Below, piece by piece: positions 12,916 to 29,323 of a DNA stretch of 64,000 nt (position 1 is its first letter; every line of letters starts with the position of its first letter). Source of the stretch: Strix aluco. Lineage: Eukaryota; Chordata; Aves; Strigiformes; Strigidae. The notes beneath the pieces are model-generated. The model was not told where the DNA came from, searched no databases, and worked only from the letters and a program-made list of their open reading frames with translations. The stretch spans positions 7,855,698-7,919,697 of the forward strand of contig NC_133939.1 of the NCBI RefSeq assembly GCF_031877795.1, given 5' to 3'. The translations under genes and the position numbers were made by a program.

Positions 12916-15012
12916 AAGCAAGCAGAGTTCAAAGGACAGAAAATGAAGCTGTGAATGCCTGAAGGATCTAGAGCAATTCATACCTGTCTGAGCAAAGCAT
13001 ATTCTAGTCACATGAATCTCCTCTTGACCTGTACTATTTGGACCAAATTGCTGGAGGAAATAATCGAACATTTGTGTTTCCCTGGTCTATATATCACTGC
13101 CATTGGCTGTTTCTGATGTGCAAAAACTATTGCAGTCCTACAGAGAACATTTTGTTTGCTCAACCCAAGGGCAAAGCACTTCAGATGCAGCTCTAAGTGC
13201 CATTTAGTTTTTAAATAAGTTCTTACAGAGCTCTGCATGCATGTGCTTTTGCCTGTTGGTTAAATAGGAAATATTCTGTTCTTTAAAACAATGTACAGGT
13301 TTTTTTCAGTGCCTGGAAGGTTATAGAAATTTTTCTCTGTGTGTAATACTATAAGCCAATACCAGTCTAATACAGCTATTGAGACAACAACAGCGTCCAT
13401 AAATTTGCTTTTTTGTATTCCTTTATCTTTGTCTCTAGTTAATCAACAAGGAGAGCTGAATTGCTCCACAGAGGCTGGCTCCGGGTAGAACAGCCCATTA
13501 GCAATGGGCCCACCCGAAGGCAGGCTCATGGGGCTGGCAGCTCCAGGATTGTTGCCCATCAGGGAGAAAGTCACACAAACAACTGCACTGTCCAAACTGC
13601 ATTCCCCTATTCCCAAGGGAACGTCCTCTATCCTCTGATTGATTTCTCTTTCTGACAGAGGTGACTGATATATGTGGGATTTTCTGGCTTTGAGAGCCAT
13701 CTACAAAAAGCACAAAAATTGATGGGATCCTCCTGGGACAGGGGGATGGGATAAGCTCATTACCATCAGCCCCTTCTATAACACAGCACAGCTTTTATGA
13801 GCCAATGGCCTTATCTAAAAAACTTCATGCAAACTTTAGAATAAGGTACCTGAAGAACTTGCTGCCAGCAAAAGTAACAGTTTTGAACTAACGAGCCTTT
13901 CTCAAAAAGGGTAAAACAGTGAATTTATTTCCAAAATGAGTAGAAATTAAAACCCTCTTAAGTGCTATAGTATCTATTGAAATGTAGTTGCTGCTGAGCC
14001 AGATTTGCATTTGTGGGCACCATGGCATCTCCAATTACTGCTCAGTAGTGAAGAAGCCTGCAGGGCAGTAACTATTAGTGAAGGGCTCTGCTAAGTGATC
14101 CATACCAGCACTTGCACTGGGCATCGAGTGCTGTTATTTCAATTGCCCTCTGCATGGAGTCTGAAGAAAAGGAAAGAGGTCCTAGAGCAAAAAGGAAGGA
14201 GGAGATGGAATGAATGTGCTTGCAAGTCAGTGCACAGTGTGCTTTCTGGTTGGCCCCAGATGTGGTGCTCTGTTTGGCACAGTGAACCCACCATGCACAG
14301 TCCTTCGACCAACTGATGAGAACTCATCAGTTCTTCTCTAATTCAATGGTGTGTTTAAAACAGACAGACCCGGGGGGGGAAGTAGTCATGTACAGCAACA
14401 GAAGCCTTTATAGAAAATGGATTAAAATTAACATTTAAAACAACTGCATCTCTTGGCTGTATCCCCTGATGCAACTGTTTTAAACGCTAATTCTCATCCT
14501 CTTTTTATAATTTCCTAGACCTCCTTTAGCATGGAACCACTGAGAATTTATTTCCACCTCCAATCTGTGCACTAGCAAATGGAAAACTTTGATATGAGTT
14601 AAATTGAAAGCCTGTAATTGTTAGAAGACTGTCACACAATGTTAGATCTGTGATCCTTTTAGCTCTGGAATGGGGTAACTCCAAGCTTCAAAGGACAGAA
14701 TAAGAAACTGTAAAGGAGGTAGGTGTAAAGATGAATGTCAACGTGAGCCTCAACAGTTACATAAACCCTCCTAAGATCATCCAGCGTTGTAGCAGTACAT
14801 TGTGACCTGAGTGACCCTGAGCCTGATAACCTCTGTGACTTTGTCATCCTACAGCACTGTTAATTCCTCAAGGGGAGAGCTGCAGGATGTGGCTGTGTCA
14901 GCAACACCATTATTCTCCCTTGTCATCATCCCAAACATCTCACTTGGAACCACACCTCCCTTATCAACTGCCAAAACAAAAAGCTACTGATGGATGTGCA
15001 CAGAAGTAGCTT
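12916..15012. other. intergenic, no gene recognised
   Basis: No exon or repeat could be supported in this stretch. Confidence 0.5.
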
Positions 15013-15061
15013 TATGCTAATTATTTAATTACAACTAATGACTGTTTGGTGTATTAGCATA
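15013..15061. promoter_or_regulatory. Head-to-head pair of POU octamer-like sites
   Basis: TATGCTAAT (15,013-15,021) and its exact reverse complement ATTAGCATA (15,053-15,061) form a 9-bp inverted repeat around a 31-bp AT-rich spacer, which also holds TTTAATTA and CTAATGA homeodomain cores. ATGCTAAT is one base from the POU octamer ATGCAAAT. The pair lies 2.1 kb upstream of the OTOS start codon. POU3F4 is a known regulator in otic fibrocytes, the cell type that makes otospiralin, so an enhancer role is plausible but is inference. Confidence 0.35.
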
Positions 15062-16739
15062 TGTCACTGCTTCTCACAGTTTATTTGAATAGGATATAGA
15101 GATGAGGCAGTGAGAGGGAAAGTGCTGTTTGGCTTTGCAGGCAGTGCTGGTGGGTGGACCCGAGTGCATGGCTGCACCGTGGTTCTCCACCAAGCAAGGG
15201 AAGTGCCTTCTGCCACCGGCAGCTGCCATAACCCAGGCAAGCGGGGCAGAGGTGCTGGCGGTACGTGGCTGATGTAGGCCCCCTCCTGCAGGCCTAGGAA
15301 ATATTAAACAGGAGGATTAAAGCCTTTCAAAGATGGAATAGGTTCTGCTTTCATAATACTTTTCGGCCTCCACAATAGTTGGCACAGCTTGGTGTGCTAC
15401 AAAGCACTCTTTTTTCCCCTTGCTCAGAACATCTTTAATTCTTGGCAGGACTATTTAACTCTGCATGTAGATAGGAATAAACTCCAGCAAAGCTGAGACC
15501 TCCCGCAAGGCCAGTCACCTGGGTCTCTCCACTCCAGGACTTTGTGTGAGTACACAGACTTTCCCTGTATGATACTCCTGTAGCAGACAAATGGATGTGG
15601 TAGAGCAAAGGCACCAACATCAGGACCCACTCACACAGCTGGGAAATGCAGGTGTCTAGAATCAAGGTAGATAAATGATTTTGTAGACCATAAAGGCAAC
15701 TGAAAACTTCCAGCTGAGAGAGAGCAGATCAAGTCAGCAACTGTACGATCGGATCATCGCAGCATGAACATGAGCAGCAAGGTCTGCACTTGTATTTCAG
15801 TAGCTCCTTTCCAGAGTGGAGCCATCTGGAAACAGCTGTGAGGCTTGGCAACATGACCTGAACAGCCACGTCTTCTAGGAGCATGGAAATCCCCACATCT
15901 CCCCATGAGTTGCAGAGAACTTTCTGCTACACCTCAGTCCCTGACAACACCTGCTGCCATCAGGAGTTTTGTGTTAAAAAAAAAAAATCAAGATGTGTGG
16001 GTCAACTGAATATCCTCCAAACTGTGTCTCCCCTCCAAGCTTCTCAAAGTGCTGGATCCGTTGAGCAACCTGCACAGATCAGAGCCCAAAGCACCTGCGT
16101 GGCACTGAGAGAGGAATCTTTCCAAGAAACCAATATAACGTGAAAACGCATTTCAATGGACCTTATTGACCCTCTTTGAAAGCTGCAGTACCTGCACCAT
16201 CAGCATGGCTGAGATCATCGGGGACCTACTTCTTTTCTTAATGTAAGCCAATTGATTTCAGTGGGCACTTGGTACCTATGTACACTTTAAGATCTAGATT
16301 TTAAGGATCCCAAGTAAGAACATAAATAGGTGTCAAGTGTTTGTGGTTTTTGTGACTCAGCTGGCAAGGGAACTCAGTATCCTCTTAGCAATTTGCTTAA
16401 ATAACATATCTTAAAATCTATTTTTCTAAAGGGGAAGAAAGAAAGAAAGAAAATCAGAAGGGCAGAAAAGGTAATAATCACTGAATTTGCTTCTGGATTT
16501 TCTCCCTGTGTCTTTAAAATACAAAAGTGTTATTGCCAAAGTTGATTTTGATTTCCTCTCAGAAACTGTCCACTGTCTCTTCCATGGACAGTGCTGAAAT
16601 ATAAGGCAAATGTGAGCAGTTAAAATACCTCTACCTGAAGACAACAAAATCAGATTGGTGTAGTAACTTGGTGACGTTTCTGCCCTTTTCCCCCCACCCT
16701 TCCTTAAACAGCGCTGCTATTTTACAACAATAGAAATCC
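15062..16739. other. OTOS upstream region, no gene recognised
   Basis: The only simple repeat is a short (GAAA)n tract at 16,435-16,452. No TATA box at a convincing distance from a start site could be assigned. Confidence 0.5.
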
Positions 16740-16817
16740 TTTCCGAGTTTTGTGGCTGACTCGGAGCTATAGACCTTTACTACTGCAAGAAGAAGAAAAG
16801 GAGAGAGAGAGAAAGAG
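16740..16817 (+). other. Candidate 5' untranslated exon of OTOS
   Basis: A purine-rich segment ends in AAAGAG followed by the donor-like GTAATTT at 16,818. An AP-1/MARE-like TGACTCG lies within it at about 16,757. The coding exon downstream is preceded by acceptor-like AG at 17,134-17,135 and 17,156-17,157, so an upstream noncoding exon is needed, and mammalian OTOS has one. The 5' limit is a guess. Confidence 0.3.
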
Positions 16818-17162
16818 GTAATTTCTAAAGTGAAATTAAATTAACCATGAAATAAATAATTTCCAAAGACACTTAATTTTATGTCAGTTCACAGCAGCAT
16901 TTTGGATTTGTGCCACCTAAAAATAAAGTATCAGTACATACTTCAGGACTGTGGTTCTTTTAATACTTTGTGTTGCAGTTCAGAAACTGTAAGGAAATGT
17001 AATTGGATCTTGTTATGCCTAAATTAATAATTAGAATCTGTTTTGGAACATGTTCTTCTAATAAAAGAAGACATAATAGACTTTGCATAATTGTTAATCT
17101 CGTAATAATCCTCAGGTGTACAGATTATTTTTCAGAAACACAAGCAGTATCTTGCAGAAAAG

Positions 17163-19820
<2,658 letters not shown>

Positions 19821-19998
19821 CTGCTTTGCTCACTTTTGCTAAAGCTGGTGCCAAGATGTTTAAATGAATACACAGCTGTCAGCGAACACACCTGAACCGC
19901 CCCTCAGCCTCTTATTAATACTCACAGCAGCCATGCGTAGCATTTCATGCTTTAAATTAGTCTTTCCTTTTTTACAATACATGCTTTTGCGTGAAATC

Positions 19999-20004
19999 AA
20001 TAAA
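19999..20004 (+). terminator. Poly(A) signal of OTOS
   Basis: AATAAA lies 179 bp after the OTOS stop codon and before the CpG island of the next gene. It is the first canonical hexamer in the 3' untranslated region. Confidence 0.75.
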
Positions 20005-20220
20005 CTTCCTCAATTCTGTTGCAGTTTTGGGAGGGTTTTTTACACATAATGCTTGCAACCTTGACTCGAAACCACGCTCTGTGTGTGTAGTAGTTAAATA
20101 CCGAGTCCACCCAGTTTGGTGGCTAGAAGGACCACCGCTGCAATTCACAGCCACATCCCTGCACGGAAAGGCTGCCCTCCCAACCGTCCCTGGCTGCCTC
20201 AACGCCATTTTCCTCACTCC

Positions 20221-22460
<2,240 letters not shown>

Positions 22461-22706
22461 ACTTAGGTGTCCAGCTATGCAGTGCCAAGATGTGGATTTT
22501 TCTCTAGGATCGCCTGTGGTGTCCATTATTTATTAAAATAATCAAAACAGGAAAATCACAGAAGAGGGGAAGAACCCTGTCTAAGCTGCTTGGGGAATAT
22601 GAAAGCCAGATGGTTAAAGATAACTAAGGAGGGAATTGTAGACTGTTATTTCTAGGAAGCGGTGTGTAGATTTTTCTTAAAATTTTACTTGCTGATGTGC
22701 TCATTC

Positions 22707-22712
22707 AATAAA
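22707..22712 (+). terminator. Poly(A) signal of COPS9
   Basis: AATAAA lies 247 bp after the stop codon of the intact gene. The second unit holds an identical hexamer at 41,210-41,215 behind the orphan exon. Confidence 0.8.
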
Positions 22713-25700
22713 ATACTAAAAAAACCCACCTCTCTCTGGGATGTACTTTGAAAACAGATATTGCTGTGTTCTGAGCTCCCTTAGAGAATGATTTTTTTTT
22801 TTTTTTTTATTAAATCATTCACTGTTACTTTTGGATACGATATAAAGATACCCGGCAGGGCATATTGCTGCCTAGGAGAGGTTTCTTCATCCCACAATAT
22901 GGGATTATCTAGGGCTAAGACGTTTGCTTGTTCTGAGTAGTCTGTCTCTCATTTGCCAGTCGCGCTGGCAGTGTCTCCTGTTTCAAGAGAGATACTCAGC
23001 TACCATCAGTACTTTTAGTTTAGGAAACACAGGAAGAGAAAGTGGTAATTTTATCGTGATATTTTGAGCAGAGAAATGTTCTGGCCCTGGGCCATGGGAA
23101 TGCTTGGATTTAAAAATATAATTTAATTCTTGAAACTGTACTTCATAGAAAGAAAATCACTTTAGGATTCTTTTCTCCTGCTGCAGGAGAAATGGAGTCA
23201 CTCACACTTACAGGTATAGTGTACATGAATCGTTCTGTTAGATATTTGTTCAGATTTTGACACAAGTTTTCAGAAAATGTTCTGAAGTGTTTGATTTTTG
23301 CACCCTCCAGTGACCAAAGGGAATCTGGGAATGAAAGGAACAGGTGAGTTGTTGGTGTATTATTCCAGAGTCAAGAGTTTAATCTTGTCTAATTTTAAGT
23401 GCAGTCTGTATTCCATAAATTGATCACAAAAATATCTTTGTTTAAAGTCTTCACACTACTTAAATTTCACATGGAGCAAAACCCTTTCCTTTCATACCTC
23501 TTGCACATGTTTTTTTCTTGGGTTTACCTTAAAGGAATTCTTCAATGTGACAGTAAGTATGCTGGCCCCTGAGCTTAAAGGTGTAAGCACAGTAAAGCCA
23601 GTAGGACTTGGGTGTCTTGTGTTCCTGGGGGTTTGTCAACAGCCTCTGTTTCATCATGCAATGTATATTAAATCAGCATTCTGACATTTCCTCTGCTCAG
23701 TGTCTGACATTACAACGTGTCCCTGAAGGCACAGTCTTGCTGAGGCAGTCTCCTTTCAGTGCTTGCTTTGCCTAAAGAGGCAGGGTTTCAGGCTTTCCTC
23801 GGTGAAACCAGTGTGAACATTTTGACTGAGTGGTAGCAACTGCATTAGGACTGGTACTAGCTTTGGTGCTGTGCTTTCTCCAAAGCAGATCTTGAGAAAT
23901 GAGCTGCTGCCAGTAAATGGAGGCTGCATTCTGGGCAGGTGCAGAAGGTGAAGTAGATTTAAGAAGCAACTCTGCTCCTCTGTGCTTTCAGCTACTTTCT
24001 TTTGCTGATGCCCAGATTCCTCAAGATGGTCACTTTAGTTTTTGAATACTTCCTTCTCCGTGTTTTGTACAGACTTCTTTGTTCTTCATTTACCTGCCTT
24101 AAGTTGTAAGAAACTTAGTGAAGGAGCTCACTCTATGTGGTGTGTAAAAGTGTTTGAGTTAGTAAAATTCCCTATGAAGCAAGCTGCTGAATTTCAGGAA
24201 CTGCCTTGGTGTGCAGCTGATGCCACTCTGGCTGTAGCTGCTGTGAGTACTAGCTGGTTCTTTGGTATTCCCAGCTGCAAACTTGCTAGCTAAGCTTGTG
24301 CTTAAATCTGAGACCTGGTGTGGGTTTGTTCTCTTGGCATGAAGTGAAATGGGAGGAAGGTTCTTCAGAGTTGGAATGGGATGATACCGAAGGTACGTCT
24401 GCTGTAGCTGTCTGGAGTTCTCGCCTTGGCAGTGAGACTAGGTGAGGAGTGTGTATATAGCTTTGTCTTTCTAAAGAGGGCTGTTAGTGTGTAAGAACTT
24501 TCATTGGGAACTGTAATTTGTTTGGGTCCCTTTTGTGACAGTATTAATATGAAAAGTCTTATATGAAGAACAAATTGCCCTTCAGCTTCCCATTGTGCCT
24601 GTGTTATGATCATTTGTGAAGCCTTTCAGTGTAATTAGTCTGCGAGCAATCAGCCTGTTGTCAGGAAATAATCACAAGATGTCAGAAGCTCTAATAAAAA
24701 TTGATTTTAAGGGCTTTTGTCTGTGTTGATTATTTCATTTACATAGCTTTGATTTCTGTATGTTTTGTGGAGATTGACACCACTCAAAATAGGTGTTTCT
24801 GAGCGAAAGAGCAGGCCTGTTTGAGCAGCATTTTGCACCCATTCAGCCTGATGTCTGTTACTTTATAAGCTGCTGCGTACTGCTCAGTATTTCAGTGGCC
24901 GTGTAGAGGCCCTACTCCGAATAGATTTATGGTGGTACTGAGGTCAGTGTCCTGAATTGTCCCACTGACTTCAGTGGGACAGCTGGCAGTGTATGGAGCC
25001 GACCTTCTGCCCGAGCCTTGGCAGGATGAGGTCCCAAGTGCTAAAATGCCTTGGAAGGGGCGTAGCCAGTTGAGCCACACAGATGAAAAGGAATAGCTTC
25101 AAAACACTCGAATGTCAGCCCGTTCCCTCCGATACTCTCAGAGGGCCGATTCTCTGTTGGCAGGAAACCGCTCGCTGTCAAAGTATATTCTTAGGAATTA
25201 GGAATGTGAGTTGTGTTTTGAGCTGAAAATAATCAAGTCATTGTGAGGGAGAGAAAGTTGCCACGCTGAAGGGAGCTGGCTGGCATCTGTGCATAGTATT
25301 TCATCAGTGCCTCTTCTGAGCTGGCTGCCAGGTTAGCAGGAGAATCCAGTGTTCCACTGCTCTTCGTGTGAGCAAGAACAGGCAAGCTCAGACCTAATGT
25401 GGTAGTAATGGGTTTTCCTTGCATGTTTTGGGTTTTTTCTTAGTCAACTGAAGGGAATTAAAATAAAAGGTTTTCCTTTTAGTATTTCAATAGTTGAAGT
25501 GGAAGGTATTTTTCTGAATAAAGAAGCAAATTACTTAGATGAATAAATTGAGTTCTTCCTGCTTTCCCTGGGTGTTGGGAAGCTGGCAGGCCCCTTCCTG
25601 CTCTCAATGTGCAGTTGTTTGGCACATGAAAACCTGCTGGGCAGATGACAGTGCAGCTCTGTTCTCTGAGAGTCCCCCTGTCCGTGATGGGCTGGAATGT

Positions 25701-28700
25701 GAGTGTCACATCAGGGCTCTTTTGGAAGAGCACAGTGCAAGTCAGTGCTTGGCAGCAGGGGTGGCTTTGAGGGCAATGATTTGCTTCTGTGTTTTTACTT
25801 CCAGATTTTTATTTTTTATTTTTAGTCTGCCTTTATATTTGCTCCATTTTGTCTTTGCCAAGCAGCAGGGTCAGCGTGCTGACCCGAATTATAACCATTT
25901 TCTTAAGCTACTACAGAGAATTCAGAGTAGAGGGAGAGAGGAGCAGTGTTTTTTAAAACTTTTAAAATTGGCAAATACAGCCTTTTTGGTAAATACTTCT
26001 TTCTTATTTATGGAAAAGTCAATTTGCATGTAGCAAATTTCCAGTCAGCTCTAATTTTAGCTGTGTTTGTACTACCTGGTCTGTAGGTGTGACATGTGTG
26101 GACAAGCCTCATATAATCTTGTGTGAACTCATGTAAATTTACAACCTCTTGAGAGAAAAGACCCTATTTTGTATATTGTTGTGAATAAACAGATGTGCAG
26201 CTGAGAATGTCATGAATGAGGTGGGTGACTGAGGGAGGGAATATGTATCAACATGGGAATGTGACAAAGCATCCCTTGTATGGACAGGAGTTGCCTGCAC
26301 CAGGGCAGTCTCGGCATCCCCCTGATCCAGCTGAGGATGCTTCGGTGAGGACACTTGCAGAAGGGACTCCTGTCCTTGGACAGTGACTCTGTCCTGTTGG
26401 AGAGTGTCCTAGTCACAGCGTGCCCCCATTCCCAGCTCTCAGTAAAGCTTGCTGAGCAATGTGCTGCTGTGGTCTTCTGGTCTCCCACTGCTTTGAAGTT
26501 GCCTCTGCAGCACTGGGATACAGGTACTGTGGTGTGGGAATCCCCCTTCTCTGTGTTTTACCTCATCTGGGCTGACAGATCCATCTTGGCCTTAAAACAC
26601 TAACCAGAACATATTACAGAACTAGAATGGCTTCTCTAGAAATCCCTGTCAAGGCAGTGGAGAAGCCGTGCTGTCCTGACTGCTCTGGGCAGAGCACAGT
26701 GTTTTCACAGATGATCAGAGGGAGCTGGGTGTGTTGGTTCATACCCCCCATCCTTCCCTGCCTGACTCTGTAAGGGATTTAGAGGGGGCCTTCAAGTGGG
26801 ATCTCCTGCTCTGCCTCCCTCCCTGATGCCTCTCTGTAAAGCTGTTGTCCTTTAGGGGAGGGATCCCACAGATTGCCTTGTGGGTGGGAATCCTCTGATA
26901 CGCCACACAGGAGAAAATAGATGTGGACTTTGAATGCTTCCATTTCATTGGGAATAAACCTTTCCTTCCCCTTGGGTTGGCTGGAGAGTAACAAACTGCA
27001 CCTGCATGTAGGGAGGTCACACAACTGTCCTCAGAGAGCAGTGGTGTTACACTGGTCTCCTGGGATGTGTCTAAGGATGAGCTGAGGGTGGGTTTGCTGA
27101 TTTTACCATCTCATGGCAGTCTTGAGTCTTTTCATCATGTATCTACATCTAGTACAAATATCATAAAAACATGTGGCAGCCTTGCTCCCAGCCTGGGTTT
27201 GCTCAGGATTGGTTTCCTCCAGAGTATTTTAAAGAGTAAGTTTTAAATCTGATGGCATTCCCTGCATGGAAGTACAATGGCTGATTAGCTAAATGTAGGT
27301 CTTTATCCTAATCCCTCTGCCTTCTTCCATGCTGAAAAGCCTCTAGCGAGTTTATACTTCACAAATAAATACAAGTCTTGCAAGCAATTTATCTCTTGTA
27401 GCTCTTCATGGTTTAGTGCAGCTGCTTTTGTATTCCAATTAATTACTGGCACAGGTGATTATGTGGTGTTGAGGCACAATTAGGATCAGCCTGTAATTGT
27501 GTTGAAAAGGGCCACTGATGCTTTCACAGATTGTTTCCCTGCCGGGTGAGACTGGCCAGTCTCTCCAGCTGTAAGCACGTCATTTCTCCCAAGTTGTTAG
27601 TGCAGTGACTTAAATCTTTCACTAGGGAATGTTCTTGCTTTCTTCCTTCAAGAGATCATGCTGTCTTTCTGTGAGCAGCAGTACAGGGAGGGAAGAGTCA
27701 AACACAGCTGTCAAGGTCAAAGGAGCCGAGTGCTCTCTTTATAACCTGCCCTAATTACAAAGCAGCAAATAAAACCTCATTCTTGGTGTCTTCATCATAT
27801 TGGTTGCTATCTAATAGGACCTGCTGGCAATGTTTATGCCCAGAGGTGTTCCGTTTGCATGCCTGCAGCAGTACATTAGTTTCTAAAGGGAAAACTATCC
27901 ATTTAAACCTACCACAGCTAGAGAGGCAGTCAATAGTAAGACCTAACTTTGTACTAGGCATCTATTGTCAGGACTGATTAAAAAAAAAGAAAACCAAACT
28001 AAAACATTTAAATTTGTTGGAGAGCAGGTGATTCTGTGCCCTTTCATCCTGTCATTCTTGGCTCTTTTGTTAAAAGATCATTGTATGTTCAAAACAATGT
28101 GCAATCCTTGGGAGCCAGCCCAGGCCTTGGATACGTGCCTATTTTGGCCAGGTTTTCCTGTCCCACGAGTTTATGAAGCATGGAGAGAGAGTAAAACCAC
28201 AGCAACTCAGTGATGTAAAAAGGCTGAATTCATTAGAAATTCCCCTGAGCTCATCCCCCAGGACCTCGTTACTATCCCAAAGCCTATTTGCTGCTCTCCC
28301 CTAAAAGCAGCATGGGGCCAGCATGGTGCCCTGCAGCTCTCTGCCCTTGGGCTACTATGGTCAGCCTGGCTGTGTGCCCCTGGAGGTTTGACATAAACAC
28401 CACACGTAGGGATTCGTGTGGTTCCTGGACTATAAGGACTCCCCTGGGGCTTGCAGCTTGGTGAGGTAATTGCTGGCCATGCTCAGCTGCTACTTCTGAA
28501 GTTGTGAGCACGTTTTTGGCTTGTTGAGACCCCACATACAGACACCTGCAGGGGCTGGGCAGCCTCAAAAGGCAGTAATAGAGGAGTAAGGGCAGCTTCA
28601 GGGCTTGACCCTGGCTGCAGTGGGGCAGAGGTGTGTTTGCTGAGCGAGGGGTGCTTCTCTGCCTACCCTGCCCTGTGTCTGTGATGGGCTGAGCCTCTGC

Positions 28701-28711
28701 TGGGAGCATTT
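22713..28711. other. intergenic between COPS9 and CR1 (unit 1)
   Basis: No gene was recognised. A 17-base T run lies at 22,792-22,808, and a 22-bp palindrome with two 10-base arms at 24,959-24,980. The stretch recurs in unit 2 at about 41,216-47,214. Confidence 0.55.
24959..24980. repeat. Perfect 10-bp inverted repeat with 2-bp loop
   Basis: GTCCCACTGA and TCAGTGGGAC flank CT. A 'cactgacttcagtggg' motif is common in degenerate old amniote interspersed repeats, so this is probably a relic of one. The same palindrome is at 43,462-43,483. Confidence 0.4.
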
Positions 28712-29323
28712 CATAGAATCATCTATGAATGACCTTGAAGATCATCCAGTCCAACCATTAACCTAACACTGACAGATGCCAACTCCACCAGATCCCTCAG
28801 CGCTATTTCAACCCGACTCTTAAACACCTCCAGGGATGGGGACTCCACCACCTCCCTGGGCAGCCCATTCCAACACCTAACTACCCGTTCTGTAAAGAAA
28901 TGCTTCCTAATAGCCAGTCTAAACCTTCCCTGGCACAACCTGAGGCCGTTACTTCTTGTCCTGTCGCTTGATACTTGGTTAATGAGAGTCATCCCCAGCT
29001 CTCTGCAACCTCCTTTCAGGTAGTTGTAGAGGGCGATGAGGTCTCCCCTCAGCCTCCTCTTCTCCAGACTAAACAACCCCAGTTCCTTCAGACGCTCCCC
29101 ATCAGACCTGTGCTCCAGACCCTTCACCAGCTTCGTTGCCCTTCTCTGGACACGCTCGAGTCATTCAATGCCCTTTTTGTAGTGAGGGGCCCAAAACTGA
29201 ACACAGTAATTGAGGTGTGGCCTCACCAGTGCCGAGTACTATTGTACGCTATTGCTGATGCAAGCCAGGATACCACCGGCCTTCTTGGCCACCTGGGCAC
29301 ACTGCTGGCTCATGTTCAGCTGG
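28712..29323 (-). mobile_element. CR1 LINE 3' end, 5'-truncated (unit 1)
   Basis: The 3' terminus is the CATAGAAT motif at 28,712-28,719 (the CR1 terminal ATTCTATG on the minus strand). The minus strand then holds the C-terminal part of CR1 ORF2, with [37 protein letters not shown] and [18 protein letters not shown]. The last frame is still open for 134 codons (28,723-29,127), but the element lacks the endonuclease and most of the reverse transcriptase, so it cannot move. Similarity stops near 29,323, a usual 5' truncation. It is moderately young by appearance. Confidence 0.9.

Noticed and set aside
25539-26033. 164-codon open frame (copy at 44,042-44,536)
   Set aside because: It has no recognisable domain. 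One of the few unit differences changes an amino acid in it, and its composition is that of noncoding DNA.
28723-29127. 134-codon frame as a host gene
   Set aside because: The sequence is the C-terminal part of CR1 ORF2, so it belongs to a truncated LINE.
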